Source: Chitinophagaceae bacterium
GTDB lineage: Bacteria > Bacteroidota > Bacteroidia > Chitinophagales > UBA10324
Length of the DNA: 64,000 nucleotides
Direction: 5' to 3'
Assembly (NCBI GenBank): GCA_016717285.1
Contig: JADKFU010000005.1
Coordinates: 1-64,000 of the forward strand
Both the position numbers and the translations under genes were made by a program. This document shows, one piece after another, positions 47,261 to 57,782 of the stretch; position 1 is the stretch's first letter, and each line of letters starts with the position of its first letter. Below the pieces are notes generated by a model, which worked only from the letters and a program-made list of their open reading frames with translations, ran no database searches and was not told where the DNA came from.

Positions 47261-48934
47261 TTATTTCATCCACCACACCTTCTCATTCAAATTATCCCCC
47301 AACGATCCAATCGCACTCATCCAATTCATTTCATTATAAGAAACCTCCGAAGGTGGAATCGGAAAACGATACACTTCGCTCGGATTTCCTTCATGAGGAG
47401 TTAACACTGTTCGTCTTGCCAATGCAAATGCTTCCTGCGGTTGCCTGAACATATCGATCCAGCATTGTTCATATATTTCTTTCAGTTGTTCGTCTTCACC
47501 GCCGGTAAAAAAGCCGAGGTTATTTTGCACTGAAAAGAAATTTAAGTTGGAGGGCACTGTGATGTTGTTTGAAAATGGCGCACCTGGCGGCAGCTTCGAG
47601 TTGTTCATTACATGCTCCCAAAAGCTGATCGAAAACTGAATGCCATCCAGAAATGCAGAGGTTGCAGTACCCACATCTTTTGCAACACCGATTCCTAAAA
47701 GGTAAGCCTCCGCTCTGATGAAAAGTACTTCTGCTCCTGTTATTAAAATGTCAGGCTGGTAATCCATATCTCGTGCGATGTAATAGTTTACAGGTGAATA
47801 CAAACAGTCAGCTCCTTTAATAGTATAATTGAGATCGCGATGGTATTCATAAGGAATGCCACCATCAGGAATGGCAGTTGGAGGATCGTTAGGGAAAGCA
47901 ACCCAATCACCGTTATTATTGGTTTCGAAAAAGTAATAAGCTCTCGGATCGAAAATGCCGCTGCCATCAGTGCTGTCGTGTTTCGAAAGCAAGTGCCAGA
48001 TGTTGGTTCCCATTCTTACATCTTTTGACTGGTTGAACGACCATCCTTTGCTTTCATTCCGGTAACCCAACTGGTAAGGATACAAGGCAGCGCATTCGTT
48101 GGGATCATTGTTCAACTGACCAAATTCATTGGCACCAAACACAGGTTGCTGATTTTCGAAGATCTCTTTAATGATGTCACCTGCAAGAATAGGTTCCTTG
48201 TTTACCATGCGCATGGCATAGCGCAGTCGCAATGAATTCGCGAACTTTTGCCACTTCAATACATCTCCAAAAAATAAATTGTCGAAATTTTTGAAAGTGA
48301 GAAAAGGTTCTGCTGTGGTTGCTGCAGGATCTAAATGTTGGGAAGCCCATTGCAATTCATTCAACAAAGTTTTGTAGATGGATTCCTGCGCATCAAACTT
48401 CGGATGCAACTGGTTTACATCCTGGAATCCATAGCCTGCTTCCGAAAATGGAATGTCGCCAAACAAATCAGTCACCTTGAAAGTCTTGTAGGCGAGGATA
48501 ATTTTTTCCATCGCCATCATATTCTTTACTTCTGCGACACTGGTATCAAGCGATTGAAATCTTTTTTCCAACTCACGAAGGTTCGGAAGTATCGTATAAT
48601 AGTTCGTCCAGATTTCTTCTGTGCCCAGTGTATAATTGTTCCATCGAACTTGCGGCAAGGCCACCAATTGTGTTTCCTTATACACCACAGAAATATTTAC
48701 ATAGAGCTGTTCATTCCATCCTGATTGCAATGAACTGATCGCGGAATTAAAAAGTGAACCATCACTGGCAGTAGTAAATCCGTTTGGGTTTTTATTGATC
48801 TCTTCAAAATCCTTTCTGCAGGAAGTTGTTGAAAAGACAAAGAAGCATGCTATACAAAGCAAACGCATTCTGCCTGAGTAAATGGGAAATTGCAGCTTGT
48901 CAGTATTGAAAAATAATTGCTTCATTTCTTTCAT
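47261..48934 (-). CDS. SusD/RagB-like outer-membrane lipoprotein
   Basis: 557 residues. Lipobox-like STTSC in FVFSTTSCRKDFEEINKNPN follows a hydrophobic stretch. Helical SusD scaffold features include MMAMEKIILAYKTFKVTDLF, GDIPFSEAGYGF, NSLRLRYAMRMVNKEPILAG and FIRAEAYLLGIG, ending WWMK. It captures the substrate for the SusC channel encoded directly upstream; the susC stop and susD ATG are adjacent with no gap. Substrate unknown; nearby PNGase and protease suggest peptides or glycans. Confidence 0.88.
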   Translation of the reverse strand: MKEMKQLFFNTDKLQFPIYSGRMRLLCIACFFVFSTTSCRKDFEEINKNPNGFTTASDGSLFNSAISSLQSGWNEQLYVNISVVYKETQLVALPQVRWNNYTLGTEEIWTNYYTILPNLRELEKRFQSLDTSVAEVKNMMAMEKIILAYKTFKVTDLFGDIPFSEAGYGFQDVNQLHPKFDAQESIYKTLLNELQWASQHLDPAATTAEPFLTFKNFDNLFFGDVLKWQKFANSLRLRYAMRMVNKEPILAGDIIKEIFENQQPVFGANEFGQLNNDPNECAALYPYQLGYRNESKGWSFNQSKDVRMGTNIWHLLSKHDSTDGSGIFDPRAYYFFETNNNGDWVAFPNDPPTAIPDGGIPYEYHRDLNYTIKGADCLYSPVNYYIARDMDYQPDILITGAEVLFIRAEAYLLGIGVAKDVGTATSAFLDGIQFSISFWEHVMNNSKLPPGAPFSNNITVPSNLNFFSVQNNLGFFTGGEDEQLKEIYEQCWIDMFRQPQEAFALARRTVLTPHEGNPSEVYRFPIPPSEVSYNEMNWMSAIGSLGDNLNEKVWWMK

Positions 48935-51900
48935 TTAAAATCTCGCATTGATGGCAAAAGAAAAAGATCGCGTACCCGGAAGTGATGCCCATTCAAATCC
49001 CTGCGCATCACCTGCTCCCATCAGTCCTTCAGGATTGATGTTATCTGGAACCGTAGTGTAGATGTAAAACAAATCCCTGCCGGTGATGGAAAGAGACAGC
49101 TCCTGGAAAATCTTTTGCTTGTTCACTATGCTGGAGGGAAGTGAATAGGATAAAGTTACTTCACGAAACTTCACCCACGTATCTTCTACAATGCCGGGCG
49201 ACGAAAGAAAATGACCCCATCCGCCTGCATTCGGTAGATATTTATAGTAATAATGAACGATCGTTTCATTCGGCGTTCCATCTTCATGCACGCCGGGAAG
49301 AATAATGCCTGTATTACTTTCATTTCCTTCCGCATCTGTAAAAGGCAATCCATCGCCATCACGTTCCGTAAGTGTTTCAGGGCTTTGACCTGTCTGCAAA
49401 CCAATCACGTAGGAACCGCAATAAATATCGCCGCCCCACTTCGTATCAATCAATGTACGCAGCGTGAAATTTTTATACCGGAACTCTGTGGTCCATCCTG
49501 CAAGAAAATCCGGTGATGCATTTCCTATCGGGACGCGGGTATCTGTAATTTCATATTTCTTTCCATCATCACTCACAACAGGTTGTCCATCTTTGTAGAC
49601 ATAATCCCATCCTAAGATGGTTCCGAAATCATCTCCTGCATGCAATGCCATCTGCGGACCGTTTTCTCCCCAGATATCTGCAAGAATATACGTATCGGCA
49701 TAATCACCCAAGCTGACAACTGTATTCCTGTTTCTTGAAAATGTCAATCCTGTTTTAACAGCAAAAAATGTTTGCTGCACCACTGTTGCATTCAAGGTGA
49801 TTTCAATTCCACGGTTGCTCAGTACACCTTCATTGATAGAAACCAAAGGAGCACCGGAAGAAGCAGGCAACGGAAGTGAAATGATCTGATCGAAGCAATA
49901 CTTATAGTACCAGGTGAAATCAAAGGTGAGGCGGTCGTTGAAGAAGCCAAGACCGGTTCCGACTTCAAAGGAATTCACCCGTTGTGGTTTTAAGGCAACG
50001 GGAGGAATGGTATTGGGAAAAGTAGAATATTGATCACCACCAAAAAGTCCGGTGGTATAATAAAATTCCGTGAGGTAAGGATCGGTATCGGTTGCTGTTT
50101 GCGATGCACCCATTCTTATCTTTAAGAAGCTGAGCTTGTCGCTTTTGAAATGAAAAGCATCCGATGCAATGAAGCTGGCGGAGATGCCCGGATAAAAATA
50201 GGAGTTGGCATTTTCCGGTAGGGTAGAGGTCCAGTCATTGCGACCGGTGAGTTCAACAAACAGGTAATTCTTATAAGAGAGATTTAAAAATGCATACAAG
50301 GAATTTATTCTTTTCCGGTAGAAAGTTGATTGGGGAATCAGTGTTGCAGGATCATCGCCTTTATTGATCACGATAATATTTCCTGCTGCATCCTGACCAT
50401 ACACCGCTGCTGTATAATTCGATAAGCTATACCAGTTTGGAAAATACCATGTTCCGGAATGTGCAGTTTGATTGTACATGTCACGGTCCCAGCTCGAACC
50501 TCCTGCATTGAACCGCACGTTCACATCCGAATTAAAAATTTTATTCGCGGTAGCAGTAAACAAAAATTCATAATTATAACTGCGATCGCGCTGTTGGGTT
50601 ACCGAATAATATCCATTCATCAAGCCGATCAGATCAGTAGGTTTATTTTTCTGCTCATACTCATCGTAGGTATAATCTATTCCGGTGCGACCGGTGAAAT
50701 TGAGCCAGGAAGTGATGTTATAATTAAGCGTGAGTCCGCCGGTTAGTTTGGTACGGTCGAGTGTTGTGTTGTTGTTGTAATAATTCCACCACAAATGCTG
50801 ATCGATATACAGGTAAGGATAACCTTCCAACGGATCTTGTGTTCCATCAGCCAGTGCATAATGCGAAAGATCTTCGCCCTGATAGCTGCGCGGCCAGGAG
50901 TACAAAAGACCTTTCGTAAAAGCGCTTGGATCTTCACCAAGCATGGGACTGTTGAGCCGATGGTAGTTAGTAAATGCGGCTGTAAAACCGAGACTGATTC
51001 TGTCAGAAACTTTCAACAGTGAATTAGTGCTGAGCGTAGTCTGATTATAGTTGCTGTTTTGAACAATCGGCGTGTTATCTGTTCTTGTCAGCGAGACTCT
51101 TAACGTGCCCGCTTCGCCACCACCTTCCACTGCAATGTTATGGGTGGCACTGTAACCATTTTTGAAAGGTATCTTCAGATTATCAGGTTGTGGTGACCAT
51201 GGCCGCATGATGCTATCCCACCATAAAATCATCTGGTCATTATAGGCAGGGCCCCACGATACCGCGGAACCAGGGTAACCAAAATCAGCATCCGTAGATA
51301 ATGACGGAAGCATCGGCGTGCCATCAGGTGCATAGTTGAAATCAGGTGGTGTATATAAACCCGAAGGAGCGCCACCTCCATAAGTATTTTGCACATCGCG
51401 GTAGCGATAAGGATGCGTTATTTTGTAAGCAAAATTATAAGTGACACCCAACCCTCTTTGTTGTGTTCCTCTTTTTGTGGTGATGAGCACCACACCATTC
51501 GCGCCTCTTGAACCATATAATGCAGACGCTGCGCCACCTTTCAGAATCGTGATGTCTTCCACATCTTCCATATTGATATTGTTGATGGCAGAACCCCAGT
51601 CGCGGCCTCTGCCGATGTCAGTCAATCCGGGATCGTTGCTGATCGGTATTCCATCCACAACAATTAATGGTTGATTGTTTCCGTCAATGCTGTTGTTGCC
51701 ACGAATGGTGATGCGTGTGGTGCCTCCGTCAACACCATCAGGGTTGGTGATCTGCACACCGGATACTTTGCCGGTGAGTGCATTCAGCACATTGGGTGAA
51801 TTGGATTGCTGGATTTCTGCTCCATCCACTTTATCTGTTGAATAGCCGAGCTCGCGTTTCTGACGGTTGACTGCTAAAGCGGTAACCACCACTTCATCGA

Positions 51901-52213
51901 GCTGTTGGGAAGTAGCCTTTAACTTAACATCGATGACCTTCTGTTCTCCAACAAGAATTTTTTGCGTCGCATAACCGACAAAACTGAAAATAAGTGTATC
52001 AGCCGCTGACAACTGTTGAATAGAATATTTTCCATCCAGATCAGTGCTTGCTCCATTGTTGGTTCCTTTCACAACAATGGTTACAAAAGCAACCGGTTCG
52101 CCGTTTTCCAAAGAAGACACAGTACCTGTAATTACTTTTTCCTGTCCGAAAGCGGAATTGGTAATAAGGAACAGCAATACACTTAAGAGGAGTATATGTT
52201 TCCGGATCAACAT
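48935..52213 (-). CDS. SusC/RagA TonB-linked outer-membrane transporter
   Basis: 1,092 residues from the ATG at 52,213, chosen for its signal peptide (HILLLSVLLFLITNSAFGQ). A CarboxypepD-reg-like domain (VITGTVSSLENGEPVAFVTI), the plug with the SusC signature (QQLDEVVVTALAVNRQKREL, GYSTDKVDG, SIDGNNQPLIVVDGIPI, VEDITILKGGAASALYGSRG) and a large barrel ending in RSFSFAINARF. Imports oligomeric substrates with SusD across the outer membrane, powered by TonB. First gene of the pair. Confidence 0.92.
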   Translation of the reverse strand: MLIRKHILLLSVLLFLITNSAFGQEKVITGTVSSLENGEPVAFVTIVVKGTNNGASTDLDGKYSIQQLSAADTLIFSFVGYATQKILVGEQKVIDVKLKATSQQLDEVVVTALAVNRQKRELGYSTDKVDGAEIQQSNSPNVLNALTGKVSGVQITNPDGVDGGTTRITIRGNNSIDGNNQPLIVVDGIPISNDPGLTDIGRGRDWGSAINNINMEDVEDITILKGGAASALYGSRGANGVVLITTKRGTQQRGLGVTYNFAYKITHPYRYRDVQNTYGGGAPSGLYTPPDFNYAPDGTPMLPSLSTDADFGYPGSAVSWGPAYNDQMILWWDSIMRPWSPQPDNLKIPFKNGYSATHNIAVEGGGEAGTLRVSLTRTDNTPIVQNSNYNQTTLSTNSLLKVSDRISLGFTAAFTNYHRLNSPMLGEDPSAFTKGLLYSWPRSYQGEDLSHYALADGTQDPLEGYPYLYIDQHLWWNYYNNNTTLDRTKLTGGLTLNYNITSWLNFTGRTGIDYTYDEYEQKNKPTDLIGLMNGYYSVTQQRDRSYNYEFLFTATANKIFNSDVNVRFNAGGSSWDRDMYNQTAHSGTWYFPNWYSLSNYTAAVYGQDAAGNIIVINKGDDPATLIPQSTFYRKRINSLYAFLNLSYKNYLFVELTGRNDWTSTLPENANSYFYPGISASFIASDAFHFKSDKLSFLKIRMGASQTATDTDPYLTEFYYTTGLFGGDQYSTFPNTIPPVALKPQRVNSFEVGTGLGFFNDRLTFDFTWYYKYCFDQIISLPLPASSGAPLVSINEGVLSNRGIEITLNATVVQQTFFAVKTGLTFSRNRNTVVSLGDYADTYILADIWGENGPQMALHAGDDFGTILGWDYVYKDGQPVVSDDGKKYEITDTRVPIGNASPDFLAGWTTEFRYKNFTLRTLIDTKWGGDIYCGSYVIGLQTGQSPETLTERDGDGLPFTDAEGNESNTGIILPGVHEDGTPNETIVHYYYKYLPNAGGWGHFLSSPGIVEDTWVKFREVTLSYSLPSSIVNKQKIFQELSLSITGRDLFYIYTTVPDNINPEGLMGAGDAQGFEWASLPGTRSFSFAINARF

Positions 52214-52921
52214 GAAATCTTTAAATGAATGTTTAATCTTTCTGCAATGATGAGTGATTATTTGCCTTGTTGCATTACAGCTTCTCAAGGTATTTAAATT
52301 CTTTGCATCTGCGATTATTTAAGATAAGATTTTCAGGTGCTTTTTGAAAAAAGACAGAGGTCGGTTGAGAAGGATCAACCATTGTAAAACATTTTATCCT
52401 GAAAGATAGAGGGAGATTATTATTGGATTGAAAATCCGATTGTTCAATAGAACTTGTTAAAAAATGCTGACCAAAGGAATATCGCTCAAAATTAAAATCG
52501 GGTAAATCAGGTTTTATTAAACTGTAATTTAATATATATAATGAATGCCAATTATGACGAATAGCAATATAATTAAATGTTTCATGGCCATCTGAAAATT
52601 CAATAGCTCATGGCAAATGAGGAATTAAAGTGGTATCAGGGGAACAACTTACACAATACTGAAGGTTGTTTTTCTTCCTGAAAACTATTTTTCAGGTAAA
52701 TGAAAAAAATGTGCTGACTAAAAATGCGAGGCAAAATGCAAGGATAACTCAATAATGAAGTTTGTTATAAGGGAAATGACAACTATTCAAATGCAATAAC
52801 AATAATATATGATTATGGTGCGGAACATTTATTGTTAACTGATCTTGTACTCAGGAATCGTGCACGATCTTCTGCATTCATTTATTGTAAACCATAATTT
52901 AATCACTAAAAAAAAGGACTC
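52214..52921. other. Divergent intergenic region upstream of susC and of the sugar dehydrogenase
   Basis: About 710 bp without a gene. It holds the dispersed repeat at 52,421-52,485. The rest is A+T-rich; no clear promoter pair, operator or RNA was identified. Confidence 0.5.
52421..52485. repeat. Dispersed repeat, copy of the 43,472 palindrome
   Basis: TATTGGATTGAAAATCCGAT TGTTCAAT parallels ATTGGATTGAAAATCCAATT at 43,476, and both go on to a GACCAA-GGA segment at the same spacing. The second hairpin of that element is degraded here. Confidence 0.55.
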
Positions 52922-54340
52922 ATGAAAAGCTATTTTACATTGTTCGCTCTGGCGCTGACAGTAAGTTTTTGCGCTGCACAAACCGTAATACCGGAATTAG
53001 AGCTGGAAGATTTTGCGGAAGGTTTTAACCATCCGCTTGACATCCAAAATTGCGGCGACAGCCGTTTATTTATTGTCGAGCAACCCGGAAAAATCTGGAT
53101 AGTAGATGAGAATGGAAATAAATCCGCCGAACCATTTATTGACCTTACTTCAAGGGTTAAGTATGATGGCGCAGAGCAGGGTTTACTCGGACTTGCATTT
53201 CATCCTGATTACGCAACAAACGGGTATTTCTATGTCAACTACATCACACTGGAAGGAAATACCAGGATTGCGCGGTTTCAGGTAATGCCAAATGATCCTA
53301 ACAAGGCGGATCCGTTAAGTCAAAAGATAATACTGAAAGTGAAACAACCTTTTGCAAATCATAATGGAGGTTGTCTTCGGTTTGGCGCAGACGGATATTT
53401 GTATATCGGGTTAGGTGATGGAGGAGATGCCGGTGATCCATTTGAGAATGCACAAAATCCCGCTGAATTGCTGGGTAAAATGTTGCGGATTGATGTTAAT
53501 TCTGAAACTGCTTATAAAATTCCCCCTTCTAATCCTTTTGTGAACGTTGCAGGATATGCGCCGGAAATCTGGGCGTTGGGATTGCGCAATCCGTTTCGAT
53601 GGAGCTTCGATCGTTTGACGAACGATCTTTGGATTGCTGATGTAGGACAGGATAAATGGGAGGAAGTTAATTATCAGCCGGCAGCTAGTAATGGTGGTGA
53701 AAATTATGGTTGGGACTGCAAAGAAGGAAAACATAAATTTGAACCTGCCAACTGCGATCAGAGTGATGTGCTTACAGCTCCCATATATAATTACAAGCAT
53801 CAGAATGGCGACTGCACTGTTATTGGTGGTTTTGTATATCGTGGTTCTCAATTCCCCAACCTCTATGGAAAATATGTTTATAACGATTATTGCAGTGGCA
53901 TGTTCCGTGTTCTTTATCAGGAAAATAATGAATGGCTCAGCGCAGATGTGCTGCAGGAAGGTGCTTTTGAGTATGTTACTTTTGGCGAAGATATTCATGG
54001 AGAATTATATTCAGCCGACATTGAAGGAGGTGAAATATTTCATGTGATAGATGTTTCTCCAATGAAAACCGGAGTTGCCTCCAGCCAGGATGCGCTTTCA
54101 CTTTACCCCAATCCAACCAGTGGTCAGTTTACCGTTAATTGGAATGCACTTAACAGCAGTAACTGCACTATTGAAATAATTAATGTGATGGGCCAGAAGA
54201 TGCTGGAAGAAACCCGCTTAGCCAATAAGGGAATCAATACATGGACATTTTCAACTTCCACACTTTCAACAGGTTCTTATATGATGGTTATCCATACTGA
54301 TAGTGAAAAATTATTGATGAAGAAATTTATAGTGGAATAA
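52922..54340 (+). CDS. PQQ-dependent sugar dehydrogenase (GSDH-like) with T9SS sorting domain
   Basis: 472 residues. Signal peptide ending ...SFCAAQ, then a glucose/sorbosone dehydrogenase propeller: LFIVEQPGKIWIVDENGN, GAEQGLLGLAFHPDYATNGY, KQPFANHNGGCLRFGADGYL, YIGLGDGGDAGDP, LRNPFRWSFDR and DVGQDKWEEVNY. The last ~80 residues are a sorting domain (LSLYPNPTSGQFTVNW; LSTGSYMMVIHTDSEKLLMK). Oxidises sugars with PQQ, here outside the cell or on its surface. Followed by a clear terminator. Confidence 0.88.
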   Translation: MKSYFTLFALALTVSFCAAQTVIPELELEDFAEGFNHPLDIQNCGDSRLFIVEQPGKIWIVDENGNKSAEPFIDLTSRVKYDGAEQGLLGLAFHPDYATNGYFYVNYITLEGNTRIARFQVMPNDPNKADPLSQKIILKVKQPFANHNGGCLRFGADGYLYIGLGDGGDAGDPFENAQNPAELLGKMLRIDVNSETAYKIPPSNPFVNVAGYAPEIWALGLRNPFRWSFDRLTNDLWIADVGQDKWEEVNYQPAASNGGENYGWDCKEGKHKFEPANCDQSDVLTAPIYNYKHQNGDCTVIGGFVYRGSQFPNLYGKYVYNDYCSGMFRVLYQENNEWLSADVLQEGAFEYVTFGEDIHGELYSADIEGGEIFHVIDVSPMKTGVASSQDALSLYPNPTSGQFTVNWNALNSSNCTIEIINVMGQKMLEETRLANKGINTWTFSTSTLSTGSYMMVIHTDSEKLLMKKFIVE

Positions 54341-54362
54341 TCAAATCATAAAAAAATATATT

Positions 54363-54397
54363 AACGAGGTCATCTGAAAAGGTGACCTCGTTTTTTT
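54363..54397 (+). terminator. Intrinsic terminator of the sugar dehydrogenase gene
   Basis: ACGAGGTCA, a 10-nt loop (TCTGAAAAGG), TGACCTCGT, then TTTTTT: a 9-bp GC-rich stem with a T-run. Confidence 0.9.
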
Positions 54398-54579
54398 ACA
54401 GGTGCTCTTAGTTTTTTATTGCTTCGAAGGATTTTATGATAGGAATAGTAACAAACGATGACTCTTATTCTTGAAGAGATATCACTGACTTATCGGTTGA
54501 ATATTAACTGTGCACTCTTCCATCAGGATTCAAGCGTAATCTCAGCATTGATGATCATTTTCATGCTAAAAAATATAAT

Positions 54580-54834
54580 TCAGGGAATGATGATCCTGAC
54601 CCCGGGATTAATCAAATCTGGCGTATTGATTTTGTTTTTATTTGCTTCATATATTTTTTTCCAGTCTTCCTTTCCATAAAATTTCATTGCGATTCCGGAA
54701 AGTGTGTCACCGGGACCAATGATATACTCGCGCCGTGTTTCAGGAACTCTTATTACAGGAATTACTTCCTTATTGGTCTTTGATCCGAAAGATTTTTCAT
54801 GCTCTTTTTTGTAATAATCCATTTGTCCCATCAC
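54580..54834 (-). CDS. LysM-domain protein
   Basis: 84 residues without signal peptide. A single LysM domain occupies residues ~37-83: YIIGPGDTLSGIAMKFYGKE, DWKKIYEANKNKI and DLINPGVRIIIP. It resembles small LysM proteins that bind peptidoglycan or, in phage-tail-like systems, baseplates; no such neighbours are present. The first 35 residues are charged. Confidence 0.75.
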   Translation of the reverse strand: MMGQMDYYKKEHEKSFGSKTNKEVIPVIRVPETRREYIIGPGDTLSGIAMKFYGKEDWKKIYEANKNKINTPDLINPGVRIIIP

Positions 54835-55266
54835 ATTATTTTTTTATGAATTAAAATGATTTAACTATGATATTTTTAGAAAAAGGGGGAAATAATTTCC
54901 CATGCTGAGTACCTAAATCTTCATTGTTTGGGTAATCAGTCATTCTGTTTTCCGTCTGGAAGCGATGAAACGTTCTCTGATTATACAGCTGCGGTACTTT
55001 CATGTGTATTTTATTTTCGGTTCGTCGCTGCCGGATGATATTCTTTCGACAAGCATAAGGCCAATATATTGATGATGATAAGATAGTCGTCAAGGGTCCT
55101 TAACATAAGATTCAACAGGTTCAGCTACTCCTTTTCCTTGTTTAAGGATATTGAATGGTTCGAATGGCAGTGGCAACATATTTTCACCTTAAGATTGCGG
55201 TTTAGTCTTTGAATCCGTTCCCCACATGATATAATTAACTTGAAACATTAAATAAAAATATTAACC
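54835..55266. other. Gap without a recognised gene
   Basis: About 430 bp. A minus-strand frame to 55,093 would end 17 bp before the LysM gene, but it lacks a family match and typical composition. Nothing else seen. Confidence 0.4.
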
Positions 55267-57585
55267 ATGAAAAAAAATACTCTTTTCTCTTTAGTCTTGT
55301 TACTTATAACTACCATCTCTTTTGCCGGCGTTTCAGTTGACTGGATCCGCAGTACTGATAACATTCTTTCCAATTCGGGCACTGCAGTTGCCCGCGACAA
55401 AAAAGATAATGTCTATACCACCACGCACAGCAGCGGCATTTACTTTACCAAGCGCGATAAATTTGGCAATTTTTTGTGGCAGGTGAGTTCTACCACTACC
55501 ATTCCTTTTAATTATGAATACCCTTCCTGGATACATATTGATCCTCAAGGAAATCCGGTAGTAGTGGGTTTTCGCTATACTTCACCCAGCGAAGGAAAGC
55601 ATGCGAACTCACTGATCGTTCTAAAATATGATCCTAATGGAAACCTTGTTTACAAGAAAAATATAGATGGGGATTACAGCTACTTTCAAAACAGTCCGCT
55701 CAGCATGTATTGGACGAAGATTACCAGCCAGATGGATTCATCAGGTAATGTTTACATCGGAACTTCTGGTGGCGTTACAGGTTATCCTTCCGGTTTCACG
55801 GTAGTAAAGGTGTCTCCCGCAGGAACCCTTCTGTGGGTTAGTGCAAAAACATTTACTTCATCCACCTCTTTTCATTTTGTAAACAACATCCGCCTCAAAG
55901 CCGACAGGATTGCCGTTGCAGGTGTTACTGCCTACTCGAGTGCTAATTCAACGCATTGGGTACTGGATACAACCGGCACCAGCTTGTGGAATAATATTCA
56001 GGAGGGTATTGGCGGGAAAGATGCAGCATTTGATAAAGCAGGTAATATTTATTTTCTGACATGGGTATCTCCCAACTTCAGCGGTGATGTGCGTGTCTAT
56101 AAATTCAATCCTACGGGTTCGCTGTTATGGCAAAAAAACTATGATTTCGGTGGAAGTGATCTTGCTTCAAGAATGGAATACAGCAGCACTGATAATTCCA
56201 TAGCAATAATGGCTTATGGCAATCAAAATCCTCCGGGAAGCCTTTACGTGGACTGGATCACTTTTAAAATAAAAGCCAATGGTGCACTTGTATGGTCGAA
56301 GCGGTATGATAAACATTCTAACAATGATGAGATACCGGGTATGATGGCCGTTGATAAAGACGGTGATATTTTCGTGGCAGGAATCGGTGGTCCATTTCCG
56401 GGTGGTTCCAATCTCGGCAAGCGACAAATGGTGACAGTTAAATACAGCACAGCGGGAACTGAGGAATGGGTGTATGCGCTCGATACCATTAATGAATACA
56501 ATGAAGGAGTGGGAATTGCAATCGCTAAAAATGGAAGCATCTACGTGGTAGGAAGTGTAAATACTTTACTCGTCCATCTTCTCGATAATACCGGAACTGA
56601 TCCCTGCAATGTGCCTGTGAATATCAATGTATCAGCCATTGCGAATCAGTCTGCTACCATCAGTTGGTCTCCTGTTGCCAATGCTTATCTCTACCACATA
56701 CAATACAAGACTTCCACCTCACTGGTGTGGACTCAAATTTCAACCAACACCACAAGCTTTACCCTTACCTCACTAACCGAAGGAACTACTTATAATTACA
56801 AAGTCGAAGCCGTTTGCAACAGTGGTCCTACCGGTTTTTCGCCGGCGGCACAATTTACTACACTTGGCACGGGCTATTGTGCTTCCAAAGGATTGGATGC
56901 AAGCAAAGAATGGATCGACCTTGTTTACCTTGGATCACTTCTCAATAGCACACCGGACAGTGATGGCGGCTATGCCGATTATACTTACCTGAGTGTGGAC
57001 CTGTTGCAAGGTGGAAGTTATGATATCACCCTGAGCGCGGACATGAACCCTTATGGATCTACAGAATATTGGCGTGTGTGGATTGACTATAACCAGGATG
57101 GTGATTTTACTGATGCAGGTGAACAAGAGGTTGCCTATAAATCGACGCAGATCGGCTGGGAATCACATACATTCAGCGTGCCGGCCACAGCAGTTACCGG
57201 ACCTACACGCATGCGTGTATCCATGAAACACGGAGCCGCACCGTCACCCTGTGAAATATTCAACCTCGGAGAAGTGGAAGATTATACGGTGAATATTCTT
57301 CCTGCTAAAACTGCAACGGATATGACCATAACCAACAACGCATCTATTGCAGATCTGTTCTTATCACCTAATCCTTCAACCGGCAGTACGACCATTTCCT
57401 ATAATGGATTTGAAGGAAATATCACACTGCAGGTTTTTGATGTAACGGGAAAACTAACAGTGGAAAGTGTGATCAGCGGAACAACGCTTTCGTTGGATGT
57501 AAGTGAATGGACACCGGGAATTTATTTTGTACGAATGACTGATGACGCAGGTCATGCAGCTTCGAAAAAATTACTGAAGCAGTAA
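55267..57585 (+). CDS. Secreted beta-propeller / FnIII / GEVED protein with T9SS sorting domain
   Basis: 772 residues. Signal peptide (LFSLVLLLITTISFAG). An SBBP-like propeller with repeats of 'D..GN.YI.T..G' type (KKDNVYTTTHSSGIYFTKRD; DSSGNVYIGTSGGVTGYPSG; DKAGNIYFLTWVSPNF; KDGDIFVAGIGG) covers ~20-450. A fibronectin III module follows (VSAIANQSATISWSPVANAY; TEGTTYNYKVEAVCN), then a GEVED domain (WRVWIDYNQDGDFTDAGEQE; GEVEDYTVNI) and the sorting domain (LSPNPSTGSTTISYNG; WTPGIYFVRMTDDAGH). Surface or released protein of unknown target. Confidence 0.85.
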   Translation: MKKNTLFSLVLLLITTISFAGVSVDWIRSTDNILSNSGTAVARDKKDNVYTTTHSSGIYFTKRDKFGNFLWQVSSTTTIPFNYEYPSWIHIDPQGNPVVVGFRYTSPSEGKHANSLIVLKYDPNGNLVYKKNIDGDYSYFQNSPLSMYWTKITSQMDSSGNVYIGTSGGVTGYPSGFTVVKVSPAGTLLWVSAKTFTSSTSFHFVNNIRLKADRIAVAGVTAYSSANSTHWVLDTTGTSLWNNIQEGIGGKDAAFDKAGNIYFLTWVSPNFSGDVRVYKFNPTGSLLWQKNYDFGGSDLASRMEYSSTDNSIAIMAYGNQNPPGSLYVDWITFKIKANGALVWSKRYDKHSNNDEIPGMMAVDKDGDIFVAGIGGPFPGGSNLGKRQMVTVKYSTAGTEEWVYALDTINEYNEGVGIAIAKNGSIYVVGSVNTLLVHLLDNTGTDPCNVPVNINVSAIANQSATISWSPVANAYLYHIQYKTSTSLVWTQISTNTTSFTLTSLTEGTTYNYKVEAVCNSGPTGFSPAAQFTTLGTGYCASKGLDASKEWIDLVYLGSLLNSTPDSDGGYADYTYLSVDLLQGGSYDITLSADMNPYGSTEYWRVWIDYNQDGDFTDAGEQEVAYKSTQIGWESHTFSVPATAVTGPTRMRVSMKHGAAPSPCEIFNLGEVEDYTVNILPAKTATDMTITNNASIADLFLSPNPSTGSTTISYNGFEGNITLQVFDVTGKLTVESVISGTTLSLDVSEWTPGIYFVRMTDDAGHAASKKLLKQ

Positions 57586-57602
57586 GTCTGATCTGTTAAT
57601 AC

Positions 57603-57646
57603 AATGTCCTGCAACTAGGATCAAGGCTGTAGGGCATATTTTTTAC
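57603..57646 (+). terminator. Probable terminator after 57,585
   Basis: ATGTCCTGCA...TGTAGGGCAT can pair over ten positions with G-U wobbles and is followed by ATTTTTTA. The imperfect stem makes this moderate. Confidence 0.45.
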
Positions 57647-57782
57647 TGTTGTTCAACTGAAAGGTGAAACACTTGCTTCTTTTCTTAATAATACAATTGA
57701 AGTTGGATTCAGTTTTATGAAATTTGATTTCATATCTGTGCTGGTTACCTGTCATTCATTCTTTATCATATAAAAATTACAG

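Noticed and set aside
54580..54834. LysM protein as part of a contractile injection system
   Set aside because: No sheath, tube, baseplate or ATPase genes nearby.
54851..55093. 80-codon minus-strand frame upstream of the LysM gene
   Set aside because: No signal peptide, domain or clear composition; kept only as a note.
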